Positions 33,920 through 42,355 of a stretch of 51,869 nucleotides of DNA are shown here, piece by piece. Where the stretch lies: NCBI GenBank assembly GCA_013362785.1, contig JABFVM010000027.1:1-51869 (forward strand), read 5' to 3'. The notes below the pieces were generated by a model, which saw only the letters and a list, made by a program, of their open reading frames with translations, ran no database searches and was not told the DNA's origin. The DNA is from Streptomyces sp. Lineage in GTDB: Bacteria > Actinomycetota > Actinomycetes > Streptomycetales > Streptomycetaceae. The stretch's first letter is position 1. Every line of letters begins with the position of its first letter. Both the position numbers and the translations under genes were made by a program.

Positions 33920-33925
33920 TACAGT
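33920..33925 (+). promoter_or_regulatory. Candidate -10 box of the membrane protein/DCC operon
   Basis: TACAGT lies 18 bp after TTGAAC and about 45 bp before ATG 33970. It is the clearest sigma-70-type (HrdB-like) promoter in the window and lies between the two palindromes. Confidence 0.6.
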
Positions 33926-33941
33926 TTTCCCTGTCAGCGTT

Positions 33942-33955
33942 TTGAACGCGTTCAA
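33942..33955. promoter_or_regulatory. Perfect 14-bp palindrome, operator site 2 (TTGAACGCGTTCAA)
   Basis: The second site lies just downstream of the expected transcription start and directly before the ribosome-binding site (AAGGGGG). Its centre is 46 bp from that of site 1. Two such sites framing a promoter are typical of TetR/AcrR-type repression. Confidence 0.8.
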
Positions 33956-33969
33956 GAAGGGGGCAGGCC

Positions 33970-34377
33970 ATGGACCGCACGGTCATCGCCTACGTCATCT
34001 ACCTGGTCGTCAGCATCGGCCTGACCATCTGGGTCGCCCGCACTCTCAGCCGCAACGGCCGCATCTTCCTCGCCGACGTGCTGCGCGGGAACGAGAAGCT
34101 CGCCGACGCCGTGAACCACCTTCTGGTGGTCGGCTTCTACCTCGTCAACCTCGGCTTCGTCGCGCTGTACCTGAGCGACGACGACACCGTCCTCGACACC
34201 CGCGGCATCTTCGAGGCCCTGTCGACCAAGCTCGGCGTGGTGCTGCTGGTGCTCGGCGTGATGCACCTGGCCAACGTCTACGTGCTCAACAAGATCCGGC
34301 GGCGCGGCGTGATGGAGCGGGAGCAGGTGCCTCCGGTCGCCCCGCAGGGCTGGGTCGCCCCGACTGCCGGGGCGTGA
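33970..34377 (+). CDS. Conserved integral membrane protein
   Basis: The 135-residue protein has three predicted helices: VIAYVIYLVVSIGLTIWVA, NHLLVVGFYLVNLGFVALYL and LGVVLLVLGVMHLANVYVLN. A short polar C-terminus follows (EQVPPVAPQGWVAPTAGA). I do not recognise a named family. The gene has a strong promoter with paired operators, a good ribosome-binding site, and a 4-bp gap to the DCC-protein gene. A membrane complex with that redox protein is plausible. Confidence 0.72.
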   Translation: MDRTVIAYVIYLVVSIGLTIWVARTLSRNGRIFLADVLRGNEKLADAVNHLLVVGFYLVNLGFVALYLSDDDTVLDTRGIFEALSTKLGVVLLVLGVMHLANVYVLNKIRRRGVMEREQVPPVAPQGWVAPTAGA

Positions 34378-34381
34378 CCCG

Positions 34382-34951
34382 GTGGCCGGGACGACGGAGC
34401 CCGGAGGCGGGCTCGCGGACGGCGGCACCTTCGCGGCAGGCGGGCCGCACGCCCCGAGCACCGGGCCCGCCGCCCCGGTCCGCCGGCTGACCGTCCTCTA
34501 CGACGCCGAGTGCTCCCTGTGCACCTTCCTGCGCGCCTGGCTCGTGAAGCAGCCGCAGTTGGTGCCGCTGGAGATGGTGCCGGCCGGGTCCGAGGAGGCC
34601 CGGCGGCGCCACCCCGACCTCGACCACGGCGCCACGCTCGACGACATCACCGTCGTCGGCGACGCCGGGCAGGTCTACCGGGGCACCGCCGCCTGGATCG
34701 TCACGCTGTGGGCGCTGCGCGAGCACAGGGGACTCGCGCATCGCCTCAGCACCCCGTCGGGGGCACGGCTCGCCAAGGGAGCCGTGCTCGCCGCCGCCAA
34801 GTGGCGCGGGGCGCAGCAGGCCGGGACGCAGTGGGGCGGGCGGGGTTACCGGCGCGCGGAGGGGTGGTCGTACGACCCGGGTCAGGGCTGGACGTACTAC
34901 CCGCCGAGCTGCGACGACGGCACCTGCGCCACCCGGCCCCGTCCGTCCTGA
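34382..34951 (+). CDS. DCC (DUF393) thiol-disulfide oxidoreductase family protein
   Basis: The 189-residue protein contains the family signature VLYDAECSLCTFLRAWL (D-x-x-C-x-x-C, about residues 38-54), followed by a thioredoxin-like fold region (DITVVGDAGQVYRGTAAWIVTLWAL). A C-terminal tail rich in Gly/Trp/Tyr ends in CDDGTCATRPRPS, with two more cysteines. DCC proteins are predicted redox proteins with few tested functions. GTG 34382 lies 4 bp after the membrane protein stop, so they share one transcript under the paired palindromes. Confidence 0.82.
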   Translation: MAGTTEPGGGLADGGTFAAGGPHAPSTGPAAPVRRLTVLYDAECSLCTFLRAWLVKQPQLVPLEMVPAGSEEARRRHPDLDHGATLDDITVVGDAGQVYRGTAAWIVTLWALREHRGLAHRLSTPSGARLAKGAVLAAAKWRGAQQAGTQWGGRGYRRAEGWSYDPGQGWTYYPPSCDDGTCATRPRPS

Positions 34952-35110
34952 ACGCCTCGGTTCCGGACTCCGTTTGGGCACGCGCCCTTCCAAAACGGTG
35001 CTGGGGTTGGCACGCTGCCTCCCGGTTCTCCACTCCGCACTCGCACCGACTGACGGTCAGCCGGGCGGCCCACCCGGTCGCCCGGTCCCCCCATCGCAGA
35101 AGGAGTACGC

Positions 35111-36136
35111 GTGAGAGGCACACCCCACGTCACCCGCATACCCCGCCCCTTGCTCGGCGCCCTGGTCGGCGTCACGGCACTGCTCACCGCAGGCGCCCTG
35201 GCCACACCCGCGGGCGCCGCGCCGAGGGCCGACGGCTCCACCGCGGTCAGCTCGGTCTCGGCCGGCGCGCAGACACAGGCCCGGGACTTCTGGACGGCGG
35301 AACGGATGCGCGAGGCCGCCCCGCTGGACCTGGTGGGCGTCGACGGCCACCACGACAGCGTCGCGAAGCCCCTCAAGGGCGTGGCGACCACCGTCGCGCC
35401 CAGCGCCCCGGCCAAGGCCCTCAAGAAGGCCGCGTCCGACATCGGTCTGATGGCCTTCCCGAACGGCGGCGGCCAATGGACCGGCGGCGGCGCCGTCGTC
35501 AACACGGCGGGCCGCGTGTTCTTCACCTACCAGGGCCGTACGGCGTCGTGTTCCGGCAACGCCGTCACCAGCGCCAACAAGAGCACCGTCATCACGGCCG
35601 GCCACTGCGTGAAGCTGGACGGCGCCTGGCACACCAACTGGGTCTTCGTGCCCGGCTACCACGACGGGCAGGCCCCGTACGGCCGGTGGTCCGCGTCGAA
35701 GACCCTGTCCACCCCGCAGTGGACGGCGAGCGAGGACATTAACTACGACGTCGGCGCGGCCGTCGTCGCCCCGCTGGACGGCAAGCAGCTCACGGACGTC
35801 GTCGGCGGGCAGGGACTGGCCTTCAACACCGGCTACAACCTGCGCATGTACTCGTTCGGGTTCCCCGCAGCCGCCCCGTACGACGGCGAGAAGTTCATCT
35901 ACTGCAGCGGCACCACCAACCGCGACTTCCTGCTGTCGAACGACCACGGCATGAACTGCAACATGACCGGCGGCTCCAGCGGCGGCCCCTGGTTCACGCA
36001 GTTCAACGAGTCCACCGGCACCGGCCTGCTGTCCTCGGTGAACAGCTTCAAGTACAACTTCCTGCCCAACCGGATGTACGGCCCGTACTTCGGGGCCGAC
36101 GCCCAGAACCTCTACCAGACGGCACAGTCCTCCTGA
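35111..36136 (+). CDS. Secreted trypsin-like serine protease (S1)
   Basis: The 341-residue preproprotein has a signal peptide (GALVGVTALLTAGALATPAGA), then a ~75-residue propeptide-like region. The peptidase domain has an intact catalytic triad: His in STVITAGHCV, Asp in DINYDVGAAV and Ser in MTGGSSGGPWF. Cysteines are placed for two disulfides (CSGN ... GHC; YCSG ... MNC). GTG 35111 follows AAGGAG at ideal spacing. Sequences of this type include Streptomyces extracellular peptidases of the trypsin/glutamyl-endopeptidase group. Specificity cannot be read from the sequence. Confidence 0.88.
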   Translation: MRGTPHVTRIPRPLLGALVGVTALLTAGALATPAGAAPRADGSTAVSSVSAGAQTQARDFWTAERMREAAPLDLVGVDGHHDSVAKPLKGVATTVAPSAPAKALKKAASDIGLMAFPNGGGQWTGGGAVVNTAGRVFFTYQGRTASCSGNAVTSANKSTVITAGHCVKLDGAWHTNWVFVPGYHDGQAPYGRWSASKTLSTPQWTASEDINYDVGAAVVAPLDGKQLTDVVGGQGLAFNTGYNLRMYSFGFPAAAPYDGEKFIYCSGTTNRDFLLSNDHGMNCNMTGGSSGGPWFTQFNESTGTGLLSSVNSFKYNFLPNRMYGPYFGADAQNLYQTAQSS

Positions 36137-36138
36137 CC

Positions 36139-36161
36139 GACCGTCCTACTGACAGACGGTC
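36139..36161 (+). terminator. Short hairpin after the protease gene
   Basis: GACCGTC and GACGGTC form a 7-bp stem with a 9-nt loop directly after the stop codon. It is weak but well placed, and is followed by further GACGG repeats. Confidence 0.4.
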
Positions 36162-36205
36162 CTCCTGACGGACGGCCGAAACAGCACTCGTTAGGCTCTC
36201 GTTCC

Positions 36206-36967
36206 GTGCCCTCGAAGAACGACAGCCCTGAACAGGGCGACACGCCCAGCAAGTCCGAGCAGACCCGTGCGCTGATCCTGGAGACCGCCATGCGGCTGTT
36301 CCAGGAGCGGGGCTACGACAAGACGACGATGCGGGCGATCGCCCAGGAGGCCGGGGTCTCCGTCGGCAACGCGTACTACTACTTCGCGGGCAAGGAACAC
36401 CTGATCCAGGGCTTCTACGACCGGATCGCCGCCGAGCACCAGGCGGCGGTCCGGGGCGTCCTGGCCCGCGAGACCGACCTGGAGGCGCGGCTCGCGGGGG
36501 TGCTGAAGGTGTGGCTGGACATCGCCACGCCGTACCACGAGTTCGCGGTGCAGTTCTTCAAGAACGCCGCCGATCCCGACAGCCCGCTCAGCCCCTTCTC
36601 CCCCGAGTCGGAGCACGCGCGCGTGGAGGCCATCAACATCCAGCGGCAGGTGCTGGCGGGCGCGACGAAGACCAAGGTTCCCGAAGAGCTGCGGGACGTC
36701 CTGCCGGAGCTGATGTGGCTCTCCCAGATGGGGCTCGTCCTGTACTGGATCTTCGACCGGACCGAGGGCCGCGAGCGCAGCTACCGGCTCGCCGAGCGCG
36801 GCGCCCGGCTGACCGCGCGGGGTGTCTCGCTGGCACGGTTCCGGGTGCTGCGGCCACTGGTGCGCGAGGTGCACGAGCTGTTCACGGACTTCCTGCCGGG
36901 GATGACCAACGCGATCCCGGATCCGGCGAGGAAGAAGGCCGACAAGAACGACGGCGGCAAGGGCTGA
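36206..36967 (+). CDS. TetR-family transcriptional regulator
   Basis: The 253-residue protein has a TetR N-terminal domain (TRALILETAMRLFQERGYDKTTMRAIAQEAGVSVGNAYYYFAGKEHLIQGFY) and a long helical ligand-binding part (PYHEFAVQFFKNAADPDSPLSPF, RSYRLAERGARLTARGVSLARFRVLRPLV). The start is GTG 36206; the lysine-rich tail is short. It is convergent with the MMPL transporter gene and shares a bidirectional terminator with it. The best candidate sites in the neighbourhood are the two TTGAAC-GTTCAA palindromes at 33.9 kb, but its own upstream region lacks a copy. Confidence 0.87.
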   Translation: MPSKNDSPEQGDTPSKSEQTRALILETAMRLFQERGYDKTTMRAIAQEAGVSVGNAYYYFAGKEHLIQGFYDRIAAEHQAAVRGVLARETDLEARLAGVLKVWLDIATPYHEFAVQFFKNAADPDSPLSPFSPESEHARVEAINIQRQVLAGATKTKVPEELRDVLPELMWLSQMGLVLYWIFDRTEGRERSYRLAERGARLTARGVSLARFRVLRPLVREVHELFTDFLPGMTNAIPDPARKKADKNDGGKG

Positions 36968-36985
36968 CAAGAATGTCGGCGGCAA

Positions 36986-37014
36986 AGGGGCGCCCGCCGA
37001 GGACGAGCGCCCCT
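36986..37014. terminator. Bidirectional terminator between tetR and MMPL genes
   Basis: AGGGGCGC and GCGCCCCT form a perfect 8-bp stem with a 13-nt loop in the 67-bp gap between convergent stops. Confidence 0.65.
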
Positions 37015-37034
37015 GAAACCGCCTCGGGCGATGC

Positions 37035-39467
37035 TCAGTTGACGGCGTCCACCTCGCCCTCGGCCAGCTCCACGTCGTACACCAGCGGCCCGTCCGCCAC
37101 GACCACCTGCCCCGCCCGGGAGCCGTACGACTCGGCGCTCGTCGCCAGCAGATACGTCCCCGGCGCGGGCACCGAGACGATGTACGAGCCGTCGGCCAGG
37201 GAGGACACCCGGTCCAGCTGACGCCCGCCCTTCGTCAGCAGCGTCACCGCGGCGCCGTCGACCGGCTCACCGTCGGCGCCCCGGACGAACCCGTGGACGA
37301 CGGAGGCCCGGCCCGTCACGACCGGCTCCGGCTCGGCCTCCGGCGCCGCCTCCTCCTTGGGCTCGACCGCGAGATGCGGCAGCCGCTTCTCCAGCCAGTC
37401 CGGCAGCCACCAGTTGGCGTTGCCGAGCATGTGCATCGCGGCCGGCACCAGCGCCGTACGCAGGATGAACGCGTCCAGGGCGACGGCCGCCGCGAGGCCG
37501 ATGCCCGCCATCGCGCCCTCCATGTCGCCGCTCAGCACGAAGGCGCTGAACACACAGATCATGATCAGGGCGGCGGAGTTGATGACCCGGCTGGTCTCCG
37601 CGAGGCCGACGCGCACCGCGCGCGCGTTGTCCTTCGTGTGCACCCACTCCTCGTGCATCCGGCTCACCAGGAACACCTGGTAGTCCATGGAGAGGCCGAA
37701 CAGCAGGGACAGCATGATGACCGGCAGGAACGAGGTGATCGGCCCCTCCTTGCCGACGCCGATCAGCTCGGTGCCCCAGCCCCACTGGAAGATCGCCACC
37801 AGGACACCGAAGGACGCGGCGGCCGCGACGAGGTTCATCAGGGCGGCCGTCAGCGGCACCACCAGCGAGCGGAACGCCACCAGCAGGAGCAGGAAGCCGA
37901 GCGCGATGATCGTCGCGACGAAGTACGGCAGGCGATCGCCGGTCACCGAGGCGAAGTCCTTGAAGACGGCCGTCACGCCGCCGACATGGGCCTCGGCGCC
38001 CGACTTCGGGATCACGTCGTCGCGCAGCCGGTCGATGAGCTGGTCCGTCTGCTCGGACTGGGGCGAGGTGGTCGGTACGACCTGGATGACCGTGACGCCG
38101 TTGGCGGGCGGCACGGCGGCCGCCTGGGCGACGCCCTCCGCCGACCGGATGTCGTTGACCAGACCCTCGGGCGCGTCGCCCTCGACGACCACTTGGAGCG
38201 GGCCGTTGAAGCCGGGGCCGAAGCCCTCGGCGAGCAGGTCGTAGGCCTGCCGGGTGGTCTGCGACTCCTGGTGGTTGCCCTGGTCGGTGGCGCCGAGACG
38301 CAGCGACAGCACGGGAATCGCGAGGGCCGCCATCACGACGACGGCCATCGCCGCGACCGGCCGCGGGTGCCTTTGGACGTACGACGACCAGCGCGCCGCG
38401 AGCCCGCTCGTCTCCGCCGGCTCCGGTCCCGCCGCGGCGAGCCGGCGCCGCTGCCGGCGGCTGAGCACCCGCGTCCCGAGCAGTCCGAGGAGCGCGGGCA
38501 GCAGGGTGATCGCGGCCAGCACGCTCAGGACGACGGTGAGCGAGGTCGCGACGACCACGCCGTCCAGGAACCGCATGTTCATCACCAGCATTCCGGCGAG
38601 CGCGATGCACACCGTGCCGCCCGCGAACAGCACCGCGCGGCCGGAGGTGTTGAGGGCGGTCACCGCCGCCTCCTCGGGCTTCATGCCGCGCAGGATGCCG
38701 CGCCGGTGCCGGGTGACGATGAACAGGGCGTAGTCGATGCCGACGCCGAGGCCGATCAGCGAGCCGAGCAGCGGGGCCACTTCGGGCACGTCCGTGACAT
38801 GGCTCATCAGCATCGTCGCGATCATGCCGGTGCCGACGCCCGCGATCGCCACGACGATCGGCAGCAGCATCGCGAAGAGCGAGCCGAAGGCGAGGAACAG
38901 CACGACCGCCGCCGCGAGGATGCCGACGCCCTCCGCGATGCCCTGGGGCGGCTCCTGGGTGCGGGCGATGGCCTGGCCGCCCAGCTCGACCCGCAGTCCG
39001 TCGCGTTCGGCGGCCTGAGCCCGGTCCACGACGTCCTCGATCAGCCCGATGGGGACGCCGTTCGCCTGCTCGGTGAAGGTGATCTGCGCGTACGCGATCC
39101 GTCCGTCCCGGCTGATCTGCGCGGCTCCCTGTGCCGCGTACGGGTCGGTGACCTCGCCGACCCCCTTCATTCGCCCGATCTCGTCGAGCGCCGGCTCGAT
39201 CCGGGACCGTACGGAGTCGTCCCGCACGGACGCCCCTTCGTCCACCTTCCACACCACCGTGTCGGTGTCGCCCGCGCGCTCCGGGAAGGCCTTCTGCATC
39301 AGGTCGTACGCGGTCGTGGAGTCCGTGTTCGGGAGGGAGAAGACGTTCGCGTAGTTCGTGCCCGCGGCCGAACTCGCCGCTCCCAGGCCGAACAACGCCC
39401 CCACCCACAGCAACAGGACCACCAGCCGGTGCCGATAGCACCACCGTGCCAATGCCGCCACGCTCAA
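37035..39467 (-). CDS. MMPL-family (RND-type) transporter with extra C-terminal domain
   Basis: The 810-residue transporter has the MMPL plan: one N-terminal helix (HRLVVLLLWVGALFGLGAASS), a ~150-residue periplasmic-side loop and a 5-helix block with GVGIDYALFIVTRHR. A second loop and helix block follow with GLSMDYQVFLVSRMHEE. It probably exports lipids or hydrophobic compounds using the proton gradient. After the last helix (ends about residue 705) comes an added domain of ~90 residues (VVHGFVRGADGEPVDGAAVTLLTKGG, GSYIVSVPAPGTYLLATSAESYGSRAG). It looks like a carboxypeptidase-regulatory/SpaA-type beta-sandwich. Confidence 0.9.
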   Translation of the reverse strand: MSVAALARWCYRHRLVVLLLWVGALFGLGAASSAAGTNYANVFSLPNTDSTTAYDLMQKAFPERAGDTDTVVWKVDEGASVRDDSVRSRIEPALDEIGRMKGVGEVTDPYAAQGAAQISRDGRIAYAQITFTEQANGVPIGLIEDVVDRAQAAERDGLRVELGGQAIARTQEPPQGIAEGVGILAAAVVLFLAFGSLFAMLLPIVVAIAGVGTGMIATMLMSHVTDVPEVAPLLGSLIGLGVGIDYALFIVTRHRRGILRGMKPEEAAVTALNTSGRAVLFAGGTVCIALAGMLVMNMRFLDGVVVATSLTVVLSVLAAITLLPALLGLLGTRVLSRRQRRRLAAAGPEPAETSGLAARWSSYVQRHPRPVAAMAVVVMAALAIPVLSLRLGATDQGNHQESQTTRQAYDLLAEGFGPGFNGPLQVVVEGDAPEGLVNDIRSAEGVAQAAAVPPANGVTVIQVVPTTSPQSEQTDQLIDRLRDDVIPKSGAEAHVGGVTAVFKDFASVTGDRLPYFVATIIALGFLLLLVAFRSLVVPLTAALMNLVAAAASFGVLVAIFQWGWGTELIGVGKEGPITSFLPVIMLSLLFGLSMDYQVFLVSRMHEEWVHTKDNARAVRVGLAETSRVINSAALIMICVFSAFVLSGDMEGAMAGIGLAAAVALDAFILRTALVPAAMHMLGNANWWLPDWLEKRLPHLAVEPKEEAAPEAEPEPVVTGRASVVHGFVRGADGEPVDGAAVTLLTKGGRQLDRVSSLADGSYIVSVPAPGTYLLATSAESYGSRAGQVVVADGPLVYDVELAEGEVDAVN

Positions 39468-39617
39468 CGCTCCTTATTCGGTTCGGTCGGTCCCCCAGGT
39501 CCTGGGCAACAGGATTGGCGGTGGCACGCGCGCGTGGCAGGCGCCGGCCATGACTCTCAAGGAACTCCAAAGCGGCCGGCCCACCCGACTGTCAGTGGTC
39601 CCGCCGATACTGGGGGC

Positions 39618-40307
39618 ATGACGACGGCTTACGGCACCGTGCTGGTCGTGGAGGACGAGGAGAGCATCGCGGACGTCCTCGCGATCGCCCTGCGCTACCA
39701 CCGCTTCGAGGTCATGATCGCGGGCACCGTCCGCGAGGCGCTCGCCCTCGCCGGGCGCACCCGGCCCGACGTGGCGCTGCTCGACGTCATGCTCCCGGAC
39801 GGCGACGGCCGCGCCCTCGGCCGTGAGCTGCGCGAGCGCCGCCCCGACCTGGCGCTGGTCTTCCTCACCGCGCGCGACTCGCCCGCCGAGATCGTCGGCG
39901 CCCTCGGCTTCGGCGACGACTACATCACCAAGCCGTTCGACGTCGACGTCGTCATCGCCCGGATCACGGCCGTACTGCGCCGCACCCGCCCGGCCGACGT
40001 CCTGCCCCAGCGCCCGCCGCTCAGCTACGGCGACCTGGAGCTGGACGAGACGACGTACTCGGTGCGCCGCGCGGGCCGCACCGTCGAACTCACCCCCACC
40101 GAGTACGCGCTGCTGCGGTTCCTGGTGCGCAACGGCGGCCGGATCGTGCCCAAGGAGCAGCTCCTGCGCCACGTCTGGCAGTACGAGCACACCCCGCCCG
40201 AGTCGACCGTCGTGGAGACCTACATCAGCTATCTGCGGCGCAAGCTGGACGCCCTGGGACCGCCGGTGATCACCACCCGGCGGGGCGTCGGATACGGGCT
40301 GGCATGA
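39618..40307 (+). CDS. OmpR-type response regulator
   Basis: The 229-residue protein has a receiver domain (VLVVEDEESIADVL; phosphoacceptor Asp56 in VALLDVMLPDGDG; conserved Lys105 in DDYITKPFD). A winged-helix DNA-binding domain follows (LELDETTYSVRRAGRTVELTPTEYALLRFLVRNGGRIVPKEQLLRHVW, YISYLRRKLD). Its stop overlaps the histidine kinase start by 4 nt (ATGA). It is divergent from the MMPL transporter gene with a 150-bp gap, so it could control that exporter. This is a guess from position. Confidence 0.93.
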   Translation: MTTAYGTVLVVEDEESIADVLAIALRYHRFEVMIAGTVREALALAGRTRPDVALLDVMLPDGDGRALGRELRERRPDLALVFLTARDSPAEIVGALGFGDDYITKPFDVDVVIARITAVLRRTRPADVLPQRPPLSYGDLELDETTYSVRRAGRTVELTPTEYALLRFLVRNGGRIVPKEQLLRHVWQYEHTPPESTVVETYISYLRRKLDALGPPVITTRRGVGYGLA

Positions 40308-41761
40308 GGGCCCTGAGGATCTTCGAGATCTGCCGCCGGCGCGGCATCCACTCGCTGCGCGGCAAGCTGACGCTGGCGAACGTGGCGCTGCTGGCCGTCG
40401 GCATCGTCGTCGCCACCGCGGTCAGCCTGATGACCGCGCGGTTCTATCTGCTCGACAAGGTCGACACCGAGCTGAAGAGCGCGCGCACCACCCTGGCCCA
40501 CGCCGGGTTCACCCTCCAGCAGATCGAGTCGCTCAGCGAACTGGGCGTCGCGCTGGACAAGTTCACCGGCGACGGTGCCACGGACACGGACCCGCTGCCG
40601 AGCCCGAGCATGGTGTACGTCGCGGTCGACTCCGCCGGGCAGCCGGTGGCCCTGGGCCCGCTGAAGCCGACACCCCGCCAGCACGCGCTCGCCGATGCCG
40701 CGCAGGACCCGGCCGCGCTGGCCGCCGACGAGGAGCCGAGGGACGTACGGGTCGAGGGTGAGCGCTACCGCATGGTCGGCGCCCGGCTGTCGGACGGCAC
40801 CGTCGTGCTGATCGCCCTGCCGACCGAGGGCCTGCACGAGGGCATGGGCAAGGCGCTGAGGATGGACCTGGCCGTCGGCACCCTGCTCCTTGCGCTGCTC
40901 GGCTGTCTGACCATGTTCAGCGTGCGCCGTCGGATGCGGCCGCTGGAGGACATGGTGGAGACCTCGTCGGCGATAGCCGAGGGCGATCTGACCCGGCGCA
41001 TCCCCTCCAACAGCGACCCGACCCTGGAGGTCGAACAGCTGCGGGTGGCCCTCAACTCCATGCTCCACCAGGTGGAGTCGGCGTACCGCACGCGCGAGCA
41101 CAGCACGGCCCAGCTGCGCCGCTTCGTCGGCGACGCCTCGCACGAACTGCGCACCCCGCTGTCCGCGATACGCGGCTACCTCCAGCTGTACGACAAGGGG
41201 ATGCTGCCGGATCCGGCCGAGCGCAAGCGGGTCTGGGACCGGATGAACGGCGAGGTCGACCGCATGGGCCGCCTCGTCGACGAGCTGCTCACCCTCGCCC
41301 GCCTCGACCAGCGGCCCGAACTGCGGTTCCGCAACGTCGACTTGAGCCGTCTGGTGCGCGACGCCGCCGAGGATCTGCGGGTCCAGCAGCCGGAGCGGCC
41401 GATATCCGTCGGCGCCGACGGCGCCCTGCTGGTGCGCGCCGACGAGTCCGGGCTGCGCCAGGTGCTGGGCAACCTGCTGAGCAACGTCCGCATCCACACG
41501 CCCGCCGAGGTGCCGGTGCGGCTGGGGGTGGAGCGGGTCGACGGCGTCGTACGGCTGTGTGTGGAGGACGAGGGGCCGGGGCTGTGCGAGGAGGACGCGG
41601 CGCGTGTCTTCGACCGGTTCTTCCGGGCCGGCGGGGGTGCGGGGAGCGGGCTGGGGATGGCGATCGTGCAGGGGGTGGTGGAGTCCCACGGGGGTGCGGT
41701 GGCGGTGCGGACGGCACCGGGTGCGGGGCTGGCGGTGACGGTGACGCTGCCGTCGCGGTGA
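40304..41761 (+). CDS. Membrane sensor histidine kinase
   Basis: The 485-residue kinase has a first membrane helix at about 24-48 and an extracytoplasmic sensor of about 140 residues. A second helix lies at about 187-205, then a HAMP linker (RRRMRPLEDMVETSSAIAEGDLTRRIP). The HisKA H-box is FVGDASHELRTPLSAIRGYL. The ATPase domain has N-box NLLSNVRIHTP, DEGPGLCEEDAARVFDRFFRAGG and GSGLGMAIVQGVVESHGG. It is cotranscribed with the response regulator and should phosphorylate it. The signal sensed is unknown. Confidence 0.93.
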   Translation: MRALRIFEICRRRGIHSLRGKLTLANVALLAVGIVVATAVSLMTARFYLLDKVDTELKSARTTLAHAGFTLQQIESLSELGVALDKFTGDGATDTDPLPSPSMVYVAVDSAGQPVALGPLKPTPRQHALADAAQDPAALAADEEPRDVRVEGERYRMVGARLSDGTVVLIALPTEGLHEGMGKALRMDLAVGTLLLALLGCLTMFSVRRRMRPLEDMVETSSAIAEGDLTRRIPSNSDPTLEVEQLRVALNSMLHQVESAYRTREHSTAQLRRFVGDASHELRTPLSAIRGYLQLYDKGMLPDPAERKRVWDRMNGEVDRMGRLVDELLTLARLDQRPELRFRNVDLSRLVRDAAEDLRVQQPERPISVGADGALLVRADESGLRQVLGNLLSNVRIHTPAEVPVRLGVERVDGVVRLCVEDEGPGLCEEDAARVFDRFFRAGGGAGSGLGMAIVQGVVESHGGAVAVRTAPGAGLAVTVTLPSR

Positions 41762-41825
41762 CGGTGGCCTGTCGTGGGGGGGGACGGTGACTTGTCGTCG
41801 CGGGGACGGTTTCGGCGGGTGCGGC

Positions 41826-41839
41826 TTTACGGCCGTAAA
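41826..41839. promoter_or_regulatory. Perfect 14-bp palindrome TTTACGGCCGTAAA
   Basis: The palindrome lies between the convergent stops of the histidine kinase and the RsbW-like gene. It could be a bidirectional terminator (TTTAC/GTAAA stem with a GGCC loop, A's and T's flanking) or a protein-binding site. It is the only such site I noticed. Confidence 0.4.
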
Positions 41840-41852
41840 ACTGTTCCGGGTC

Positions 41853-42260
41853 TCATGGGCCGGCGTTGGCGAGGATCAGTACCCACACCGTCTTGCCGTG
41901 CCGCCCCCGGCTCCACACCCCCCACGCCGCGGCAAGGTTCTCCACCAGATGCAGGCCCCGGCCGGTCTCGTCCCACTCCCCCACCACCCGTAACCGGGGC
42001 TCGACCTGCCCCTCGTCGGACACCTCGATCAGGCAGGAACCGTCGGCGAGCGCGGTCACGGCGACCTCGAACTCGCGCTCCAGCAGAGGGCCATGGCGTA
42101 CGACGTTGGTGGTCAGCTCCGAGACGAGCAGCACCGCGTCCTCCAGCGCGGGATCGCGCGGCCCGTGCCCCCAGTCGGCCAGGTGGTCCCGGACCCGGCG
42201 CCGGGCGAGACCGACGGACGCCGGGTGCCGGGGCAGCCGAAAGGCGTTGCGTCTCAGCAC
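41853..42260 (-). CDS. RsbW-like ATP-binding protein (HATPase_c_2)
   Basis: The 135-residue cytoplasmic protein consists of a single GHKL ATPase domain: N-box DAVLLVSELTTNVVRHG, then LIEVSDEG (G1) and ETGRGLHLVENLAAAWGV (G2). Such proteins are abundant in Streptomyces and act as serine kinases or anti-sigma/anti-anti-sigma regulators. No partner gene is adjacent. GTG 42260 follows GAGGAG. Confidence 0.87.
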   Translation of the reverse strand: MLRRNAFRLPRHPASVGLARRRVRDHLADWGHGPRDPALEDAVLLVSELTTNVVRHGPLLEREFEVAVTALADGSCLIEVSDEGQVEPRLRVVGEWDETGRGLHLVENLAAAWGVWSRGRHGKTVWVLILANAGP

Positions 42261-42355
42261 GTTTGCTCCTCACCCCGCGCACACCTTCGTCACATGGTGC
42301 AGTGCCGAGCGGTGCCCTGGCATCACCAGGAGGAACGTCCAGCGGCGAGATCGCG

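Noticed and set aside
33896..33955. LexA/SOS box
   Set aside because: Actinobacterial SOS boxes have GAAC and GTTC separated by four bases; these palindromes have two.
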